64,000 bases of DNA from Apium graveolens (GCF_009905375.1 NC_133653.1:58044673-58108672), one strand, 5' to 3'. Shown: positions 11,027-25,156, counted from the stretch's first letter. Numbers and translations are program-made. Notes: generated from the sequence alone by a model not told the origin.

Positions 11027-12790
11027 TATAACCACTCGTGTATTTTTGTGTTATTTAAATGTGTAATTACTGATTAATTAAATAAATAAACTATGTGTAT
11101 GGGTTCTGTCAGCTGGATATTATTTTTGTTAATATTTTTATTAATTATGTGTGGTTGTTGGTGTTCGAGGATCATTTGTGTAATTAGTTGTGACGCTGTG
11201 TTATTTTGTTTTTATAGTTAAAGGTGATTCTATTCATAATTTATTTCCATAAATATTTGGATTGTCTCTAAAATCATTTTTATCGCTTTACAATTTTATT
11301 TATTATTTTTAGGAGTTTATAAAATTTAGAAATCAATATTTTTATAGTTTATTTATCTTTAAATGTTTTTCTGATTTCATTTAATGGTAAAATCCTTATT
11401 TAATTCTAAAATTCTTCAAAAAATATGAAATTCATATTTTATTAGGTTTGGATTATTTCGAGAATTTTAAAATCTGTTCAAAAAATTTTGGGATTAGTTC
11501 GACCTGCGTGTTATTTTATTTGATCGATAAATTCAGATATGAGTTGTATTTTAAAAATAATTTCAAAATTATGAAAAAAATTTATTTTAAATAACTTTTA
11601 ATTCTTTGTGATATTTTACAAAATATTTTAGTAATTTTCGGGTTTTAATTACCCGTGAATGGTTTGGTAATTGGTTTATGTCGATAATGTATTCAGGACT
11701 AAACTAGCAGATAAGGTTAAATGATAAAATTAATTAATTCCCCCCGTCTCTCTTTTCTATCGATTGGAATCACTCTCGGGTTTCCCTCATAACTCTGTAA
11801 TCTCTCTCGTTTTTCCCTCTCCCTTTCTCCTTCTTCCTTTTTCTCTTCTTCCCCGGTTCCGCCGGTTTCTGGTAAGTCCACGGCCACACCTGCCCTTACA
11901 TTCGCCGCCGCCGCCTTCCCTCGCTTTTCCGGCGAGGTGATAGTTGTGGTGCGTGGTTTGTGTCCATATATATGCATATGGTTGACATGTATATCTTGTA
12001 GTTGTTCCCTGTTTCTCTATTATGTTATTCGGTTTCGGCCGCTTTATTGCCATTTTTTTCTGGATCCGGTGGTTTTGTTACCGCTGCCACGCGTGTTGGT
12101 AGCGGGACGTTTCTCTTATTGTTGCCTGTGATTGTATATGTGTATTTGGTTACGTTCTTCCAATTATTTTACTTAATTTTTGAGGAAATTAGTTAACTGT
12201 TTGGTGATTCGTGAAATAAAATATTTTATTATGAGAAATATAGTAATTAATCGATGGAATTTACGTAGGATGCTCGGTATAAATGGGAACCCGAAATTTT
12301 ATCGCCGTCGGCAATGAGTTTTAGCGAGCCGACGGTGGACTATGATGATACGATCTGAGTCCTATGATTTAAAATACAAAATACGAATTAAAACATAAAA
12401 AAACAAATAATAATGATTAATAAGTGTATTTAATTGGTGTTTATGAATTTGCGAATTGACATTGTTGACTGAAATCGGTGGTTGGGAATTGGATTGTGGT
12501 TGGTTGTGGTTGATTGATTTGACGGCGGGACGTTCGACGGGTTAGCCGATAATTAAAGGAGGTGCTGCCCGATTTTCGGAAAATTAAATTACGGAAATAC
12601 GAGACCATACCCAATGACTATCAGAACATCGATCAGTTATATATGAGTTCTTTATACGAAACCTGATTATGTGTTTTGATGAAATACTTTGCAAAAATCG
12701 ATAACCCTTAATTCGAAAAAGGACAAATATACATATTTTTGAAAACGAACACCGAACCGAATTTCTAGGACGTGAACCTTAATTGATACA
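11027..12790 (+). repeat. Gypsy-1 3' LTR, left part
   Basis: Starts TATAACCACTCG beside the polypurine tract (the usual TG seems changed to TA). The first ~157 bp exist only here. From 11183 it matches the 5' LTR from 2867. It is cut at 12790 by Gypsy-2; the last five bases, ATACA, are one copy of its target duplication. Confidence 0.85.
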
Positions 12791-14911
12791 TGTGACGCCC
12801 TCCAAACCCGGGGTCTAGGTTTAGGAGTCACTAGCCAATAAACCATGATAAAATAATCACAACGAAATAAGATAATTGATATGACCCCTTGTATGCACTG
12901 GATCGATCACATGTTATAGTATGGAACATGCACTAATACAAACCAAATGTTATTACAAAATATATGTCTAATTGGTTTTACAGATTATTCAAATTTTATT
13001 ACAAACCTCTAAACTACTCAAGCGCCCCAAAACAGTTTAACCGGAAAACACACCAAACTATCTACAAGAACTTGACTTCCGATCAAGCCTGAACTCAAGC
13101 CTGCTCTCGTTTAGCTGAAAGATTAGAATAATAAACAAGTATGAGCGAAGAGATGCACAGCAAGTGATATGAAGTTTGTAAGTGAACAACAATAACAATA
13201 TCTGAGTAAAATCAGAGCTGATATAAACTTTAAAGTTTAAGCGATATTTTAATCAAACATAATTATGCACCATGCTGTTCCTGATGATCAGTCATGAAAC
13301 AGTACCGGTATCCCGCAGCCATACCGTAAATATAGGTATCGATATCTCGCAGCCATACCGTACCTATTGGATATCCATGAAAAGGCATATACTCGCCTAG
13401 CAAGATATTACACTTTCGTATAATAGCTCACGCTGGACCGGTGTCTCGGCCTCTTACGCTAACCAATAATCAATTCACAAAATAAATTTTGATTAAAGGA
13501 TTCGGATCAATGACATCCTTATCTATTCAACTCCCCATATCACATGGTCCGGAGTTACCTCAACAACTGATGGCGAAATAACCAGAACAATTAGTTATTT
13601 GCTAATCTCAATTCAAAGTTTCACTGTATAGAGTATATCTGGATAGTATAGTTATTTACTATCTATCGAATCAAAAAATTGGTTCCAGCAGAATGATTGC
13701 TAGAATAAGAGAATGTCAATAAACATAGGAGTATTGATATTTAATCAGCTATCAGAGTATATATAAACAATTCATATATTTTGAATATGTAAAACATTAA
13801 GTTATTCTGAATTTATAATAGGGGAGAATACTTGCCTGGTATGCTCAATAACTTTTCATTAAAACCCTGGCTTATAACTGCTGGCTAACAACTCCGTCTA
13901 GTACTTGACTACACTCCTTGCTACTTGATTCTATAAATAAAAAGGCTATCTTAACTGACAGAACCAAACTCAATCGACGTAACTATACGTCTTGACATCT
14001 ACCCATTCATTTATAACTAAGCCTGACATTTTTGAAACTGTAAACAGATAGCATGCATATCACATAGCACGTAATCATGTCATTCATATATCACGTAACC
14101 ACATATTTCATGTAACATATAAGTCAGATCGTAAAAAGGTATGTTTCAGTACGTTCAGAATTAAAATCAAGTCAATAATAATGTTTACCGATCAGATACC
14201 GACTCAAAAGGACTAACAAATCAAATGTCATTGCAATACAAAAGAAATTAGGTCTCAAAAGTATTTTTATTGAAAGTATAATATTTTTCTGAGTCTGTAC
14301 GCGTTCGTCTCGTATTAAACGGACGAACGGTTTAATTATTACGAATAAAATAAGAATTAAATGGAAATAAATCAATTTATAATAATATTATTTGATTTTT
14401 AAATCCCAAAATATAATTTTTAAAAGCTTAAAAATAATTTTTAGGAATTATTTGAATTAATTATAAATAATTTACATTTATTTAACTATTTATAAATAAA
14501 ATTAACTGATTAAATGATTTTAATCAATTAATTAAATTCATAAATAATTAACTAAAATAAATTATAAATAACTAAATCAAATTAGATTTTTGAAAATGAT
14601 AAAAGGAAATAATTTTAGAAATTTAAAATAATTAAGAAAATAATTTTTGGTAATTAAAATAATAAGTAAGGGATTTTTGAATATAATATAAATGATTTTA
14701 AAAAAAATAGAAAATAGATTTTTGATTTATTTTTAAACTGAAAATCTGGGAAACAATTTAGGGAAAGGGGGTTCGGGTTTGGGTGGATTGAATCCGGGTT
14801 TTAAACAAAAAAACGGGTCGGGTTGCCAGAAAATCCGGGTTGCCAAGAACAACCCGCCGGATTTCTGGAAAACCCAGAAACCGGCGAGGTTTCCGGCCAC
14901 CTCGGAGATTC
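12791..14911 (-). repeat. Gypsy-2 3' LTR, first part
   Basis: Matches 50748-52865. It contains two copies of CGCAGCCATACCGTA near 13307-13366 and an imperfect hairpin around 14301-14330 (CGTTCGT against ACGAACG), both also present in the other LTR and in LTR-F. It is cut by Copia-A, whose target duplication GATTC is at 14907-14911. Confidence 0.9.
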
Positions 14912-15895
14912 TGTTAGTCCCTTAACAATACAACAAGAATTACAGAAAGGGAGTTGAATGGAATTATTGAAACCTTTTCACAGATAAAATTGTTCTAACT
15001 TAAATAACTTGAAATGAATCAAAACACAAGTAATTAAAAACACAGGTCTTTAAAAAATTTCTGGTGGATTTGAATGTATCCACCAGAGATATATAATATA
15101 TCAAGAGAACTCTGTGTAGCAAATAGCTCACAGCTGCTTACAAATGAACAACTAAGAATACAGAGAAAAACTTAGAATACAGCTTACAAATGTTTCTCTC
15201 TTGGTTGCTTAGTTTCTTAGTTCGTTGTTCTATTTGCTGTTTCTTGGTTTATATATCACCAAGATTACAAAGCAATAAGACAAGATAATAAAACAAAAAC
15301 TATCAAGTCTAATACTATGCTACTTCATTACTCTATTCCAGCATCTTTGAATATCAATGCTTCTTTGTTCTCTAAGACCCAGTTGAATAGGCTTCCACAT
15401 TCCATATGCATACACTCGACGCATGTGACCGTGTTGTCACTGTCAACAGATATTTGAATTCTTTATCCATCGGGTTCATGATCATCCGTCGAGTTCATGA
15501 TCATCCGTCGGGTTGTCTAGTTGATCATCCGTCGAATGGCATTGTTGTTTATCAGTCGGGTAGCAATCTGGCACTTGACTTCATTTCATTCATGCATGAT
15601 TACAAGACATCATCTATGTACAATTAATCAACCTATTCTGCATATCTAGATAAAGTCAACATGACTTGAGTACTACTTATAGAGTCTAAACAATGTGTAT
15701 GCAGAAATGTGCTACAGATTTATTGTTACATAAGCTACTCACTCGATGGATAATAAATCATCATCCGTCGGAACTAAATTGAGTCATCCGTCGGGACTGT
15801 AATCCTTATCCCTCGAGTGCTACATTTTTCACTAAGTAAAATCTACCAAGGTGTTTTGTTAAAGAAATCATCAAGTTCACAACATATACACAACA
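14912..15895 (-). repeat. Copia-A 3' LTR
   Basis: 984 bp, ending at the polypurine tract at 15896. Relative to the 5' LTR it lacks ~39 bp near 14998 and ~22 bp near 15357, and has ~25 extra bp near 15770. Single-base differences are few. About nine copies of the ATCCGTCGRG-like motif lie between 15460 and 15830. Confidence 0.93.
15248..15255 (-). promoter_or_regulatory. TATA box in the Copia-A 3' LTR
   Basis: TATATAAA on the minus strand. The same box is in the 5' LTR at 31833-31840, where it would drive the full-length RNA. Confidence 0.6.
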
Positions 15896-15910
15896 ATCTC
15901 CCCCAATTTA
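15896..15910 (-). other. Copia-A polypurine tract
   Basis: The complement reads AAATTGGGGGAGAT and directly abuts the 3' LTR. Copia-B has TTGGGGGAGAT in the same place. Confidence 0.85.
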
Positions 15911-16176
15911 TGTCTACTGGAATTGTAGCCATAAATTAAGAGAAACTTGATGATAACAAAACACCCTAAAAATACAACTTTGAAAGTAGATAGATAAAAC
16001 TGTAAAGTGCTTCAATCAACAAAATGTACAAAGTTTAGCTCACAGCCATTTTCAAGGTGCTCCTTTAGCCTGAGCAGATTTATCTAGTTCCTTGAAGGTC
16101 TGGATCTCTTTCCAAGCTTTTTGTTGTTTTCTTCTATCTGATTTTGGAGCTGTCTGTGGAATTCCAGTTCATCAGA
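15911..16176 (-). other. Tail after the Copia-A third ORF
   Basis: Minus-strand sequence after the stop at 16177 still reads as a charged, Gln-rich segment for about 35 codons (SDELEFHRQLQNQIEENN). The ORF may originally have ended nearer 16054. The rest is untranslated 3' sequence. Confidence 0.4.
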
Positions 16177-19100
16177 TTATGAGAGATTTAGCTTTTCTTG
16201 CATCTCCAAGAGAGTCTCATTGCTAGAGATGCTCAATTGGTCTTCTAATCTGAAAAATCTTCTCACTCCTTTGTCATCCATGAACTCTATCAGCCAGTAG
16301 GGCCTTAGATGCACTCTTATCCCTGTGTAAGGGATAATTAGAGTCTTTGGGAGTGCATCTTTAGCTCTAAAACTCCTCAGTTCTTCAATCTTCTTTAGAA
16401 CCAATCTTCTTGCAGTTACATTGAACCCAAAGTTCTTCTTGAAAGATGAATAAACCTTAATCAGTACAACTTGGCTTTCTTGAAGGATCCTGTGAAGTGG
16501 CCATTGAATTTCCTTTCCTCCCTTGTAGTTGAAAACTAGCCTTTCAGGTAGGTTTTTGTATGCATCAATCCCTCTCACTTCTTCAATTTCATCTAGATAG
16601 AGATTTAGATCAGAGAATTCCTTGATGTCACACAAGTACATGTAATCTCCCTTATAGACTTTAGATTGAGCTTTGACTAGAGATTTGGATTTGAGAGGTG
16701 ACAGCTTCACTTTCTTGACTGCTCCTGACTTTCTCTTTGGCTTGTTAAGGATTGGCAAATTGAAGTCAGTAATTGGTAGGCTCTCTAAGTCTATTGGTTC
16801 ATCCTTAGGCATAATAGGTTCACCATGAATGTTCCTGTAAGGATCCACCACCTTGATGTCTTCAAATACCACAGTGGGTTTTGATGCTTGAGTTGTAGTT
16901 GAAGTGGATTCCTTAGAAAACTGGTCCTTCAATTCCTTATCAACAAATCCAGTTTCCTTTTGGTTCTTTTGGCCAATTCCTTGTATCTTGGAGATTTCTT
17001 CTGTTCTGATTGAACTTCCTTCTTTGGATCTTGAGATTTAGTGATTCCAGATGGCTGAGAAGGAATATGTTGTGATGGTTTCACAGCTTGTAGCTTGGCC
17101 AAGATAGCAGCTTGCTCTTTCTTTTGCTTAGCCTTTTTGGCATCTAGAATAGCTTGCTTCTTTTCCTGCTTCAATCTTGCCTTTTCTTCTCTCTTTGCTT
17201 GAGCAAATTGAGGATGTCCAGCCACCACACAAATTTCTTTCCCATTCCTGAAAACTTTAGCAATTCTTCTCTTTAAAGCTAAATCAGCTGGATCCTTATA
17301 GAAGGCAATTGACCTTGACAGAAGTTTTTTCTCATCAGGTTTAGGTGTCTCATACACTGTATCCACAGGGTTCTTCAATGATGATTTTGGATAGTTCACC
17401 CTTAGCTTCAGAATAATTTCAGCCTTTCCAGATTTGATGCAGGATGGTTGTCCTCTTTCCAGATAGTTTATGCTCATTTCATTCACAGAGATCTGTTTAA
17501 CTTCAGAGTGATGAATGACTGACTTAACTGGCTCCTTTAATAGCCCAAACTTCCTTCGTATGTCCTCATCAATTTTCTCCCAGTTGATTGGCTTCAACTG
17601 CTCCTTTTTAGCTGCTCTTATTTTGGCTGCTGCTGTATTGATCTGATCTATACTATCTGTTACTGGTGGCTTGGTGAAAGTAATTGTGGGCATAATTACT
17701 TTACTGATTTGTTTGAAGCTTCTCCCCCTCACTTGGTCCTTTCTCCCCCTTTTTGTATCATCAAGTTGAGTAGAGGAGGTTTGAGCAGTCACCAGTTTCT
17801 GAAGTAAATCTGTCTGTTGGGCTTGATGAAGATGAATGGCTGTTAGAGATGCTTCCATAACTGACATTCTTGTATCCAAAGCATCTATCTTTGTTGCAAG
17901 ATCAAAATTTTTCCTTAGTTGCCTCTTGATTTCAAGCATTGTGGCTTCTGGAAGCTTAGAATCCATTTTGTCTGAAAGAGCCTTCTTCATTTCATCAATA
18001 TCACCCTTGATGGTGTTAACATCTCTAGCATGTTGGAAGCCTTGAATTTTTTGTAGTTGCAGAGAAGCAAGATGTGCTTGAAGGAGCTTCTTGGTGTTGG
18101 CATTTGTAGTGGTTTGAAGAGCAGTTTTTATCTGATTGATTAGTTGAATCAGGGTTATCTTGAAGTAGTGCTTATCACAGTGCTTTGAAAATGCCCATGA
18201 TGTCATTCCTGATCTAGAACTTGAACCTACTTCTCCCCCTATGTCCAATGCCTCTTCATCACTATCTCCACCTTCATCACCAAAGAAATCTGCTGAACCA
18301 CCCGTCTCATAATCCACATCACCAGCTGTAGAAGGCAAAGTTATGATGGCATCCTTAGGCCTTAGCATTGACTGAGTGGTATGCACTAGATTGAGCATCC
18401 TTTCTGCATTGTCATTGCCCTGTTCAGCTAGAAGTTGATAAGATGGAACATGGTGAGTAAATGCCTCAGCATCAAGGGAGGTGGAATCTATAACAGCTTG
18501 AGGTTGCTGAGATAGTCCCTCCATGTCTGCATCCTGGACATTCATTAACTCACTGGCAATGACATCCATCCTTATAGCTCATGTACCTGTATTTCTCTCA
18601 TGTTCTCTCTTTTGTTGCATCAGGGTCTCACCCTGGCTCCCTACCTTCACACCCTCACCTTCACCATCTAAGGTGGGACTCCTCTCACTCTCTTTTTCCA
18701 ATCCTGAAGAAATGGATTGCATAGTTTCACTCTTTTCCTATCCTTTTTCCTGGGAGCAACCCAGACTCTCACTTATAACACTCTCTTCCCTCAATCCTAA
18801 GAGTGACTGGACAACCACTAAGTCTTCTGCACTTGAAATAAATGAAGTTTGAAGCTGTTCAGAGACACTCGACGGATGAGTAATATCCATCGGGTTAGTG
18901 ATTTTGCCAACCGACGGATAACTGCTGTTAAGATTATCCATCGGGATACAGTCACTACTCGACGGATGAGCAATATCCATCGAGAGAGTAGAAATGAATG
19001 AACTTGGAATAGAAACTATTGTGGACTCTGTGCTGAATGATGATATTTTGGGCACAGATGATTCAACAGTTCCTGAAAGAATTGGCAAGTGAGCCAACAA

Positions 19101-20606
19101 ATCATCTAAAAGATGATGCTCACTTGTATTAGATTTTGGCTTCCCCAACAAAGTTAAAGAAGGGGAATCAGGAATTGATATGTTGATCATATCCACATCC
19201 AGAGAAATAGTAGGAGAATTTGGTGTTTGAGGTGCTTCTATTACTAGAGATTTTGGCTGTGACTCCACATTTATTAGAGCCACATCAAGCTGAATTTGAG
19301 AAGGTGCAGTGACTGTGTCTTTAGCACCAGTTTGCACAGTGTGTATATCCTGTGCATCCCCAAGAGTTTTGGATTTCTTCTTTCTGGCATAAGTTTGGGG
19401 TGAGCTTGTGTCCCTTACCCTCTTGGCTTGTGCTCTTGGTTGAGAGCTTTGTTCAATAGTTACATCCTTTTGGGAGGATGTAACTCGAAATAAGCTTTTA
19501 TCCTTTTTAAGCACTGCAGTTTGTTGGGAAACTGCAGTGTGGCTTGGCTGGGAACCACTCAACTCTCCATCCTTATCCTTAGGGTTTCTTTTATGTTCAC
19601 CCTTTTCCTCACCTATCTTTCCCACCTTCACACTCCCCTCTTTGATTTTAGTGGTTTTTGCAACTAGCATCTTTTGAGAGATACCGGAGGGGGCTTTCTT
19701 TGATTTGGATTTTGAAATTTTTGTTGGTTTGGTAGCTTGGGTAGGCAACTGTTGGGTCACTGACATAGTTGCCATTGCTACACTAGAACTCAAAGAAACT
19801 AGTGAGGTTGGAATAGTAGTAGGGATAAATGAACTTACTTCACTTACCTGAGGTGCTTCCATTACAGGGAAATAGAAAAGTGGCACTTCTTTGTGATGAT
19901 TTGCCCTGTTCAAATCTGCAATAATCCTTCTCTCTTGAACCCAACAATCTAATTTGTTGTTTGGGTTCTCAAGCACAATTTCCTCACAGAGGTGGTTAGC
20001 TAACATCATGAACAATCTAGCATAATAAACACTTTTACCACTCTTGTTTAACTCTCCTAATTTAAAACCCAACTCAAACAGAACAAGGTCACTAAAATTA
20101 AAGTACTTATCTGTAACTAGCATGTAGAGCATGGAAATATTAACAGAATCAAAATTACTGATTTTACCAGAAAAGACCTTGGTCACTATATCACACATGA
20201 AACTCAATTCCTTCCTAAGACCCAATCTCCTAATGTCACTCAACTTAGAAGTAGAAAGAGCATAGTTCATGGAATTAAGCATATTAACTATATCAGTATC
20301 TGTGTGTGGTGAGGTCACATTATTGTCAGGAATTTTGAAACATGCTTTGATAACATCACTATTAATACAAAATTCATTACCTTTGATAGTGAGTGTGATG
20401 GTCTTATCAGTTGAGTTGTATGTTGCAGTGGTCCACATCTCTTCAATAACTTCACAAAAGATGGTGGGTGATTCCAACATGGCGTAGTTAAGCTTGCAGT
20501 TCTTCACAAAATCCATCATTTTGTGGTAGTCACCAGAATGCTGAATCCCCTTGTTCACTAAGGCTGTGAAGTTATTCTTCTCATAAATAAACCCAGTTTG
20601 AGACAT
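16177..20606 (-). pseudogene. Third ORF (post-pol, 'env-like') of Copia-A
   Basis: One reading frame of roughly 1,470 codons, broken by two in-frame stops between 18738 and 18570 and one frameshift near 16930. N-terminal ~250 residues: a globular block (MMDFVKNCKLNYAM, VIEEMWTTATYN, GNEFCINSDVIKACF, ELGFKLGELNKSG). Then long Ser/Thr/Pro/Lys-rich stretches with HPSS/YPS motifs, a coiled coil (KIDALDTRMSVMEASL, ~17870-17800), a Lys/Ala/Gln-rich helix (~17230-17050), and a C-terminal block with KGGKEIQWPLHRILQES and FGFNVTARRLVLKKI. No signal peptide or membrane helix is evident. Function is unknown. Its first codons lie at 25157-25174, beyond the LTR-F insertion. The Copia-B third ORF has the same overall plan but diverged sequence. 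Confidence 0.75.
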
Positions 20607-20609
20607 AAT

Positions 20610-23600
20610 TGTAATATCCTATATTTTCAAATATTATTATTATTATTATTTGGAATTATCTACGTGATTTTATGTGAATTTTAGGGAATTATCTGGTAAT
20701 TGGAGTTGATATTTTGGATGTTTATATGTGACATTATTTGAATATTCGAATTTTTATATGTCCAGAATAAAATATAGATAATTGTGATATTTTTCTGGTA
20801 ATTTTTGGAGTGTTATATTATTTTATAATGATTTATGAATTATTAATTATTTTTTGAATAATTACAAAATTATTTTATAAAGTCGGGAATCGTTCAACTT
20901 CAATTGTTTTTACGTTTTTACAACCCGAAACTCTTTCGAAAACTCCTTCCAAACCTAATCTAGTAATTCCGGACATTTTCCGTGTTTTAACTTTTTCGAT
21001 CCGGATTATGGTTTGACCCGTACGAGTCTCGACGCAAAATTTTCGATCCGATAAACGTTTTGATGAATCAACAAAACCCGTATTCTCGATAGACGGGATA
21101 ATTTATATTATTTTCGTATAAAGTATTTTATAAGAAGCCCGGTTTGATAACTATCCAAATATGATATTAAATTGTATCGTTTTATAGTTACTTAGCGGCT
21201 AAGTAATCTATTTTCGGATCCGATATGATCCAATGAGACACTCTTTACGTGTTTAAATTGCATTTATATGAATCGATCCGTAATTTGTACGTGTGTTTAC
21301 TTGCGCTACTCGTTTTGTGTGAGTCTGATTGTATTTTATGGGTATTCGGGATTTTCTGTTAATTTAGGTATCGTTTCTGTTTTTCAAAAATAAACGGACC
21401 AGGACCCCACCGGGACGTCATAGCCCACAAAATTAGCGTTTTTATTTTTATAGAATCATTCGTATTTTAAATACCCAGTATTTTTGCAGTTTTGAATTAT
21501 TCACAATTTTTGGGGAATTTTGATATAAATTTTATATTTTATTGTTTTTAAAATTATTCCCCGTAATTATAATTTTGGGGCTTAATTATTTTAATTATGG
21601 GAATAAAAAAACACCCTAAATTGAATTTGGGTATTTATTTTTCAGAAAATATAAATAGCTGAATTTGTTTATTGTTTTTATAATTATCAAATTTTATGAA
21701 AATAGAAATCATATTTGTGGGGGTGATAATTTGTTCTTCCTCTTCATCTTATCATTCTGAAAGATTTACTAATCCGTTTGTGACGCTCTGATAACCAAAT
21801 CAAAGCTTGTGAAGAGCTCGTTATGTTCATACCAAAATCATCAATTGAGGTTAAGTATTTTAGAAATTCGATTTTTGTTCTTGAGATTGGAAATTGATTT
21901 TGAGTTCTGGTGATTATTGATTATTTTTGATATTATAAATAGCTTTCGAATGATCATGGGAGTCGATTTTACTATTGATTTGTATCGTTTGATTTCAGGA
22001 AGTGTTAAGCTAAGTTCTTTGTTAAAGTCGGTTTTGATTTCTGATTTTCTTGGTTTTTTAATGATTGTTTGATTATTCGGTTACTCGTAGTCGATTGTAT
22101 GTATTTCAGGCGTGATTTTGATATAAGAATCGTCATTTTTGGTTCAGAAATGCAGAATTCGGTTGGCTGGTCTCTTTTCCGATCGAGTTCGCCGGATTTC
22201 GGCTTGAGCTCGTCGGAGAAGACGACATGGGATATGTGGTTGTTAGCCGTTATGTTGCCTGCATAGTTGGGGTTGTAAGAATTGAATTAAGACTAGAGTT
22301 GCGAACAGAACCTAATGTTTTGGGTCTAAAACGAAGCTTCGCCGAAAGTTCTAACCGGCCGGAATCTGGGTTAGAATCCGGCGGTTCTTGGCGTTCTCCG
22401 TGACCCGGAATTCCGACCCATCAACCCGAATTCAACCCATGTTCAACCCGATTTTAATCTTAAAAAGCCCAATACCTGTTTTACAGTTTTATTTTTACAA
22501 TTCTGATTTAAATTTAATTCCAAATTTCATTTCTATTTTTCTAAAAATCATTCTTTTACTTTCAAAAATCATTTATTTATTATTTTAAAATTCTAAAAAT
22601 TTATTTACTTAATTACTTTAAATTCCAAAAAAAAAAATTATTTTCTTTTATTATTTTCAAAAATCCAAAAATTTTATTCATTTAAATTGATTAATTGTTT
22701 TGATAATTAATCAGTTTATTTAGATAATTTGTATTATTGTATTTTTAATTCCAAAAATTATGAAAAAATTATTTTAATTCTGAAATTTTTCTAAATATTG
22801 ATTTAAAAATTATTTTGAGCTTTTAAAAAATATATTTGAGTATTTTAAAATCAATTAATATTATTATTAATTGATTTATTTGATTTATTCCCATTTATTC
22901 GTATTTTATTCGTAGAAAATAAACCGTTCGTCCGTTTAATACGAAACAAACGCGTATAGACTCAGAAAAATATTTCGATTTTAATAAAAATACTTTTGAG
23001 ATCTAATTTCTTTTGTATTGAAAGGCCGTTTGATTTTTGAATCTTTCTGAGTCGATTTTTGATCGATAAACTCATATTTTTGACCCGATTTCAGTTTTAA
23101 ACGTACCTCATCGAACGTTTTGATGAACCGAGTCATATGTGATATGATTTATGTGATACAGGGATTATGTGCTTACGTGTTATATGAATTACGTGTATAA
23201 GTGGGTCAATGGTCTTGTGTTTGTCTGTCTTCTTTATGTGTGGGCTATCATATGGGTAGATAATAGGGTTTTGACGCGCAGCTCGTCGAGTATTTATCGT
23301 TTAGACGATTAAAGTATTATGTTTTAATTATAGATACGAGTCTTTCAAGACGATCAAGACCAGATAGAATGGATGAAGACTAGAGTTGAATAAGTATGGA
23401 ATAATGGGTTGCAGCACTGCATGGGCAGCAGACCTATGGATTAGTAGGATAAAGACGGTGATATTTTGAGACAGAACGTCAGAATAGATGCGTCTTTGCG
23501 AGTGTGACTAACTGCTAAATCCTAAAGGCAAGTACCCCTGACTTCACTTATCATTCAAGTGATGTTTATTTCGAATTAATTATGTAAGTATCCCTATCAT

Positions 23601-25151
23601 CACTTATTTTTCAAGTGATATTTATTTTAAAATCTTATCATGCAAGTATTGCTTTCCCTATTCAGTTCAGAATAGATAAATGTTTTACATATCACTGAAT
23701 TAAATAATTCTGTTTATGCAAATACTCATCTGCTATTATGTTCTATATACTCAAGTGATTTTACTTATCCAATTACTGGATTATAAATGTTTTGGATTTT
23801 GAGAAAGATGATTTTGTTGCGAGTAAGCCTGCCCAAGTGAATGGGGGAATAAAATTATTTAGGATGTCGAAGGATTCAGCTCCTTTTTCAATAAAAAGGT
23901 TTTTAAGATTAGAATGGTTACTGGTTATTGGTTACAGCGTAGGTGGTCGAGATATCGGACCAACTGTAATATCTTTCAAGGCTAGTTATGCATTTTCTGG
24001 CACCCTATAGGTACCATATGTCTTCGGGATACGGGTAGTACCTATACTTACGGTATGACTGCGGGATACCGGTGCTGTTTCATGACTGATCATCAGGAAC
24101 ATCATGAAATATAATTGGTTCCAATCTAAACTATGTTTCTAAATTGTTTTGATAATCATAGAATAAATGATTTATCAACTGTTTCTGTTTTGGAATAATG
24201 GTAAAATGCAGTTTTGATTCAGATTCTGATTTATGCCGATACTTACGTTGTTGTTATATATCAAATGTGGTATTGATATAGATGATTGATGTTGACTTCA
24301 GTATGGAATGTTGTGAGCATCAAAGTTCGTATTGATATCTAATTTGATATGACATCAAAATAAGTATTAATTTCAAGAGTTCGGTTTTAAGTAAAGTTTT
24401 ATGATTCAATCCATAATCATTATTTCTTGTTATTGTGGTTTACGATATTTCCGTAAACACTGTTTTATGAGTTTTATTCTCGTCAAGATTCAAAGTATTG
24501 CTGAAGCATTTCGCTCAAAAATATCAAAATGGTTTTGAATACAATTAAGGAATCAATTCTGGGGTTCCTTAACTAAAATTTTATGATTCAGCAATTATGA
24601 TTTTAAATATTCTGCTCTAATGCAGATGTCGGTTTTATATCAAAACGACCCTATATATATTACAATGAACTTGCTGAGCATTTCTTCCGCTCATACTTGC
24701 CTGTTTTCAAATTTAACCTCCAGTGAGGATTAGCTTGCACCGTTTAGCTGCGAAATTCGAGGAAGCAAAGAAGAAGCTTTTGAAAGGTGGTTGGTCCAGG
24801 GTTTGCGGGCTAGTGTAAGTCTTGTTGTATAAAGTTGTTTATATTATATTATATTATAATTGTGTTATTTTATAGTTGGGCCTAGTATACTTCTCTTCGA
24901 AGTTATACTAGGGGGTTTAGCTTTGAGTTTGGAAATTGTTGAAAAGAGTTTTAAAAGAAAGAGAAAATTTATTTGTGGAATTTGGATATCTTGTTTCTAG
25001 AACTGTAACCTTAAAAGATCTTGGATTAGTTTGGGGTCATAAATAATAAATATCTTCCGCTGTCATTTATTTATTAATTAAACAGGTTAAATTGGATTGA
25101 AGTTTTATAGTGATGACCAAATCCCTTGACCCCGGATTTTGGGGCATTACA
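20610..25151 (+). repeat. LTR-F: 4.5-kb solo LTR of a Gypsy-2-related family
   Basis: Begins TGTAATATCC, ends GGGGCATTACA, and is flanked by perfect ATAAT duplications (20605-20609 and 25152-25156). No gag, pol, primer-binding site or polypurine tract is inside, so it is a solo LTR left by recombination. It shares several blocks with the Gypsy-2 LTR in its own sense: the start TGTAATATCC, a stretch near 21400-21540, the hairpin block near 22922, and the CGGTATG-CTGCGGGATACC block near 24051. The rest is diverged and it is ~1.1 kb longer, hence a sister family. The short ORFs inside have no recognisable product. Confidence 0.9.
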
Positions 25152-25156
25152 ATAAT

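Noticed and set aside
15406..15627. 73-codon ORF in the Copia-A 3' LTR (and its twin at 32013-32234)
   Set aside because: Present in both LTRs simply because the LTRs are duplicates. It runs across the motif array and has no known domain.
15440..15840. Repeated ATCCGTCGRG motifs looking like a CRISPR-type array
   Set aside because: Units are short, occur in both orientations, have irregular spacing, and recur in coding regions; this is eukaryotic LTR sequence.
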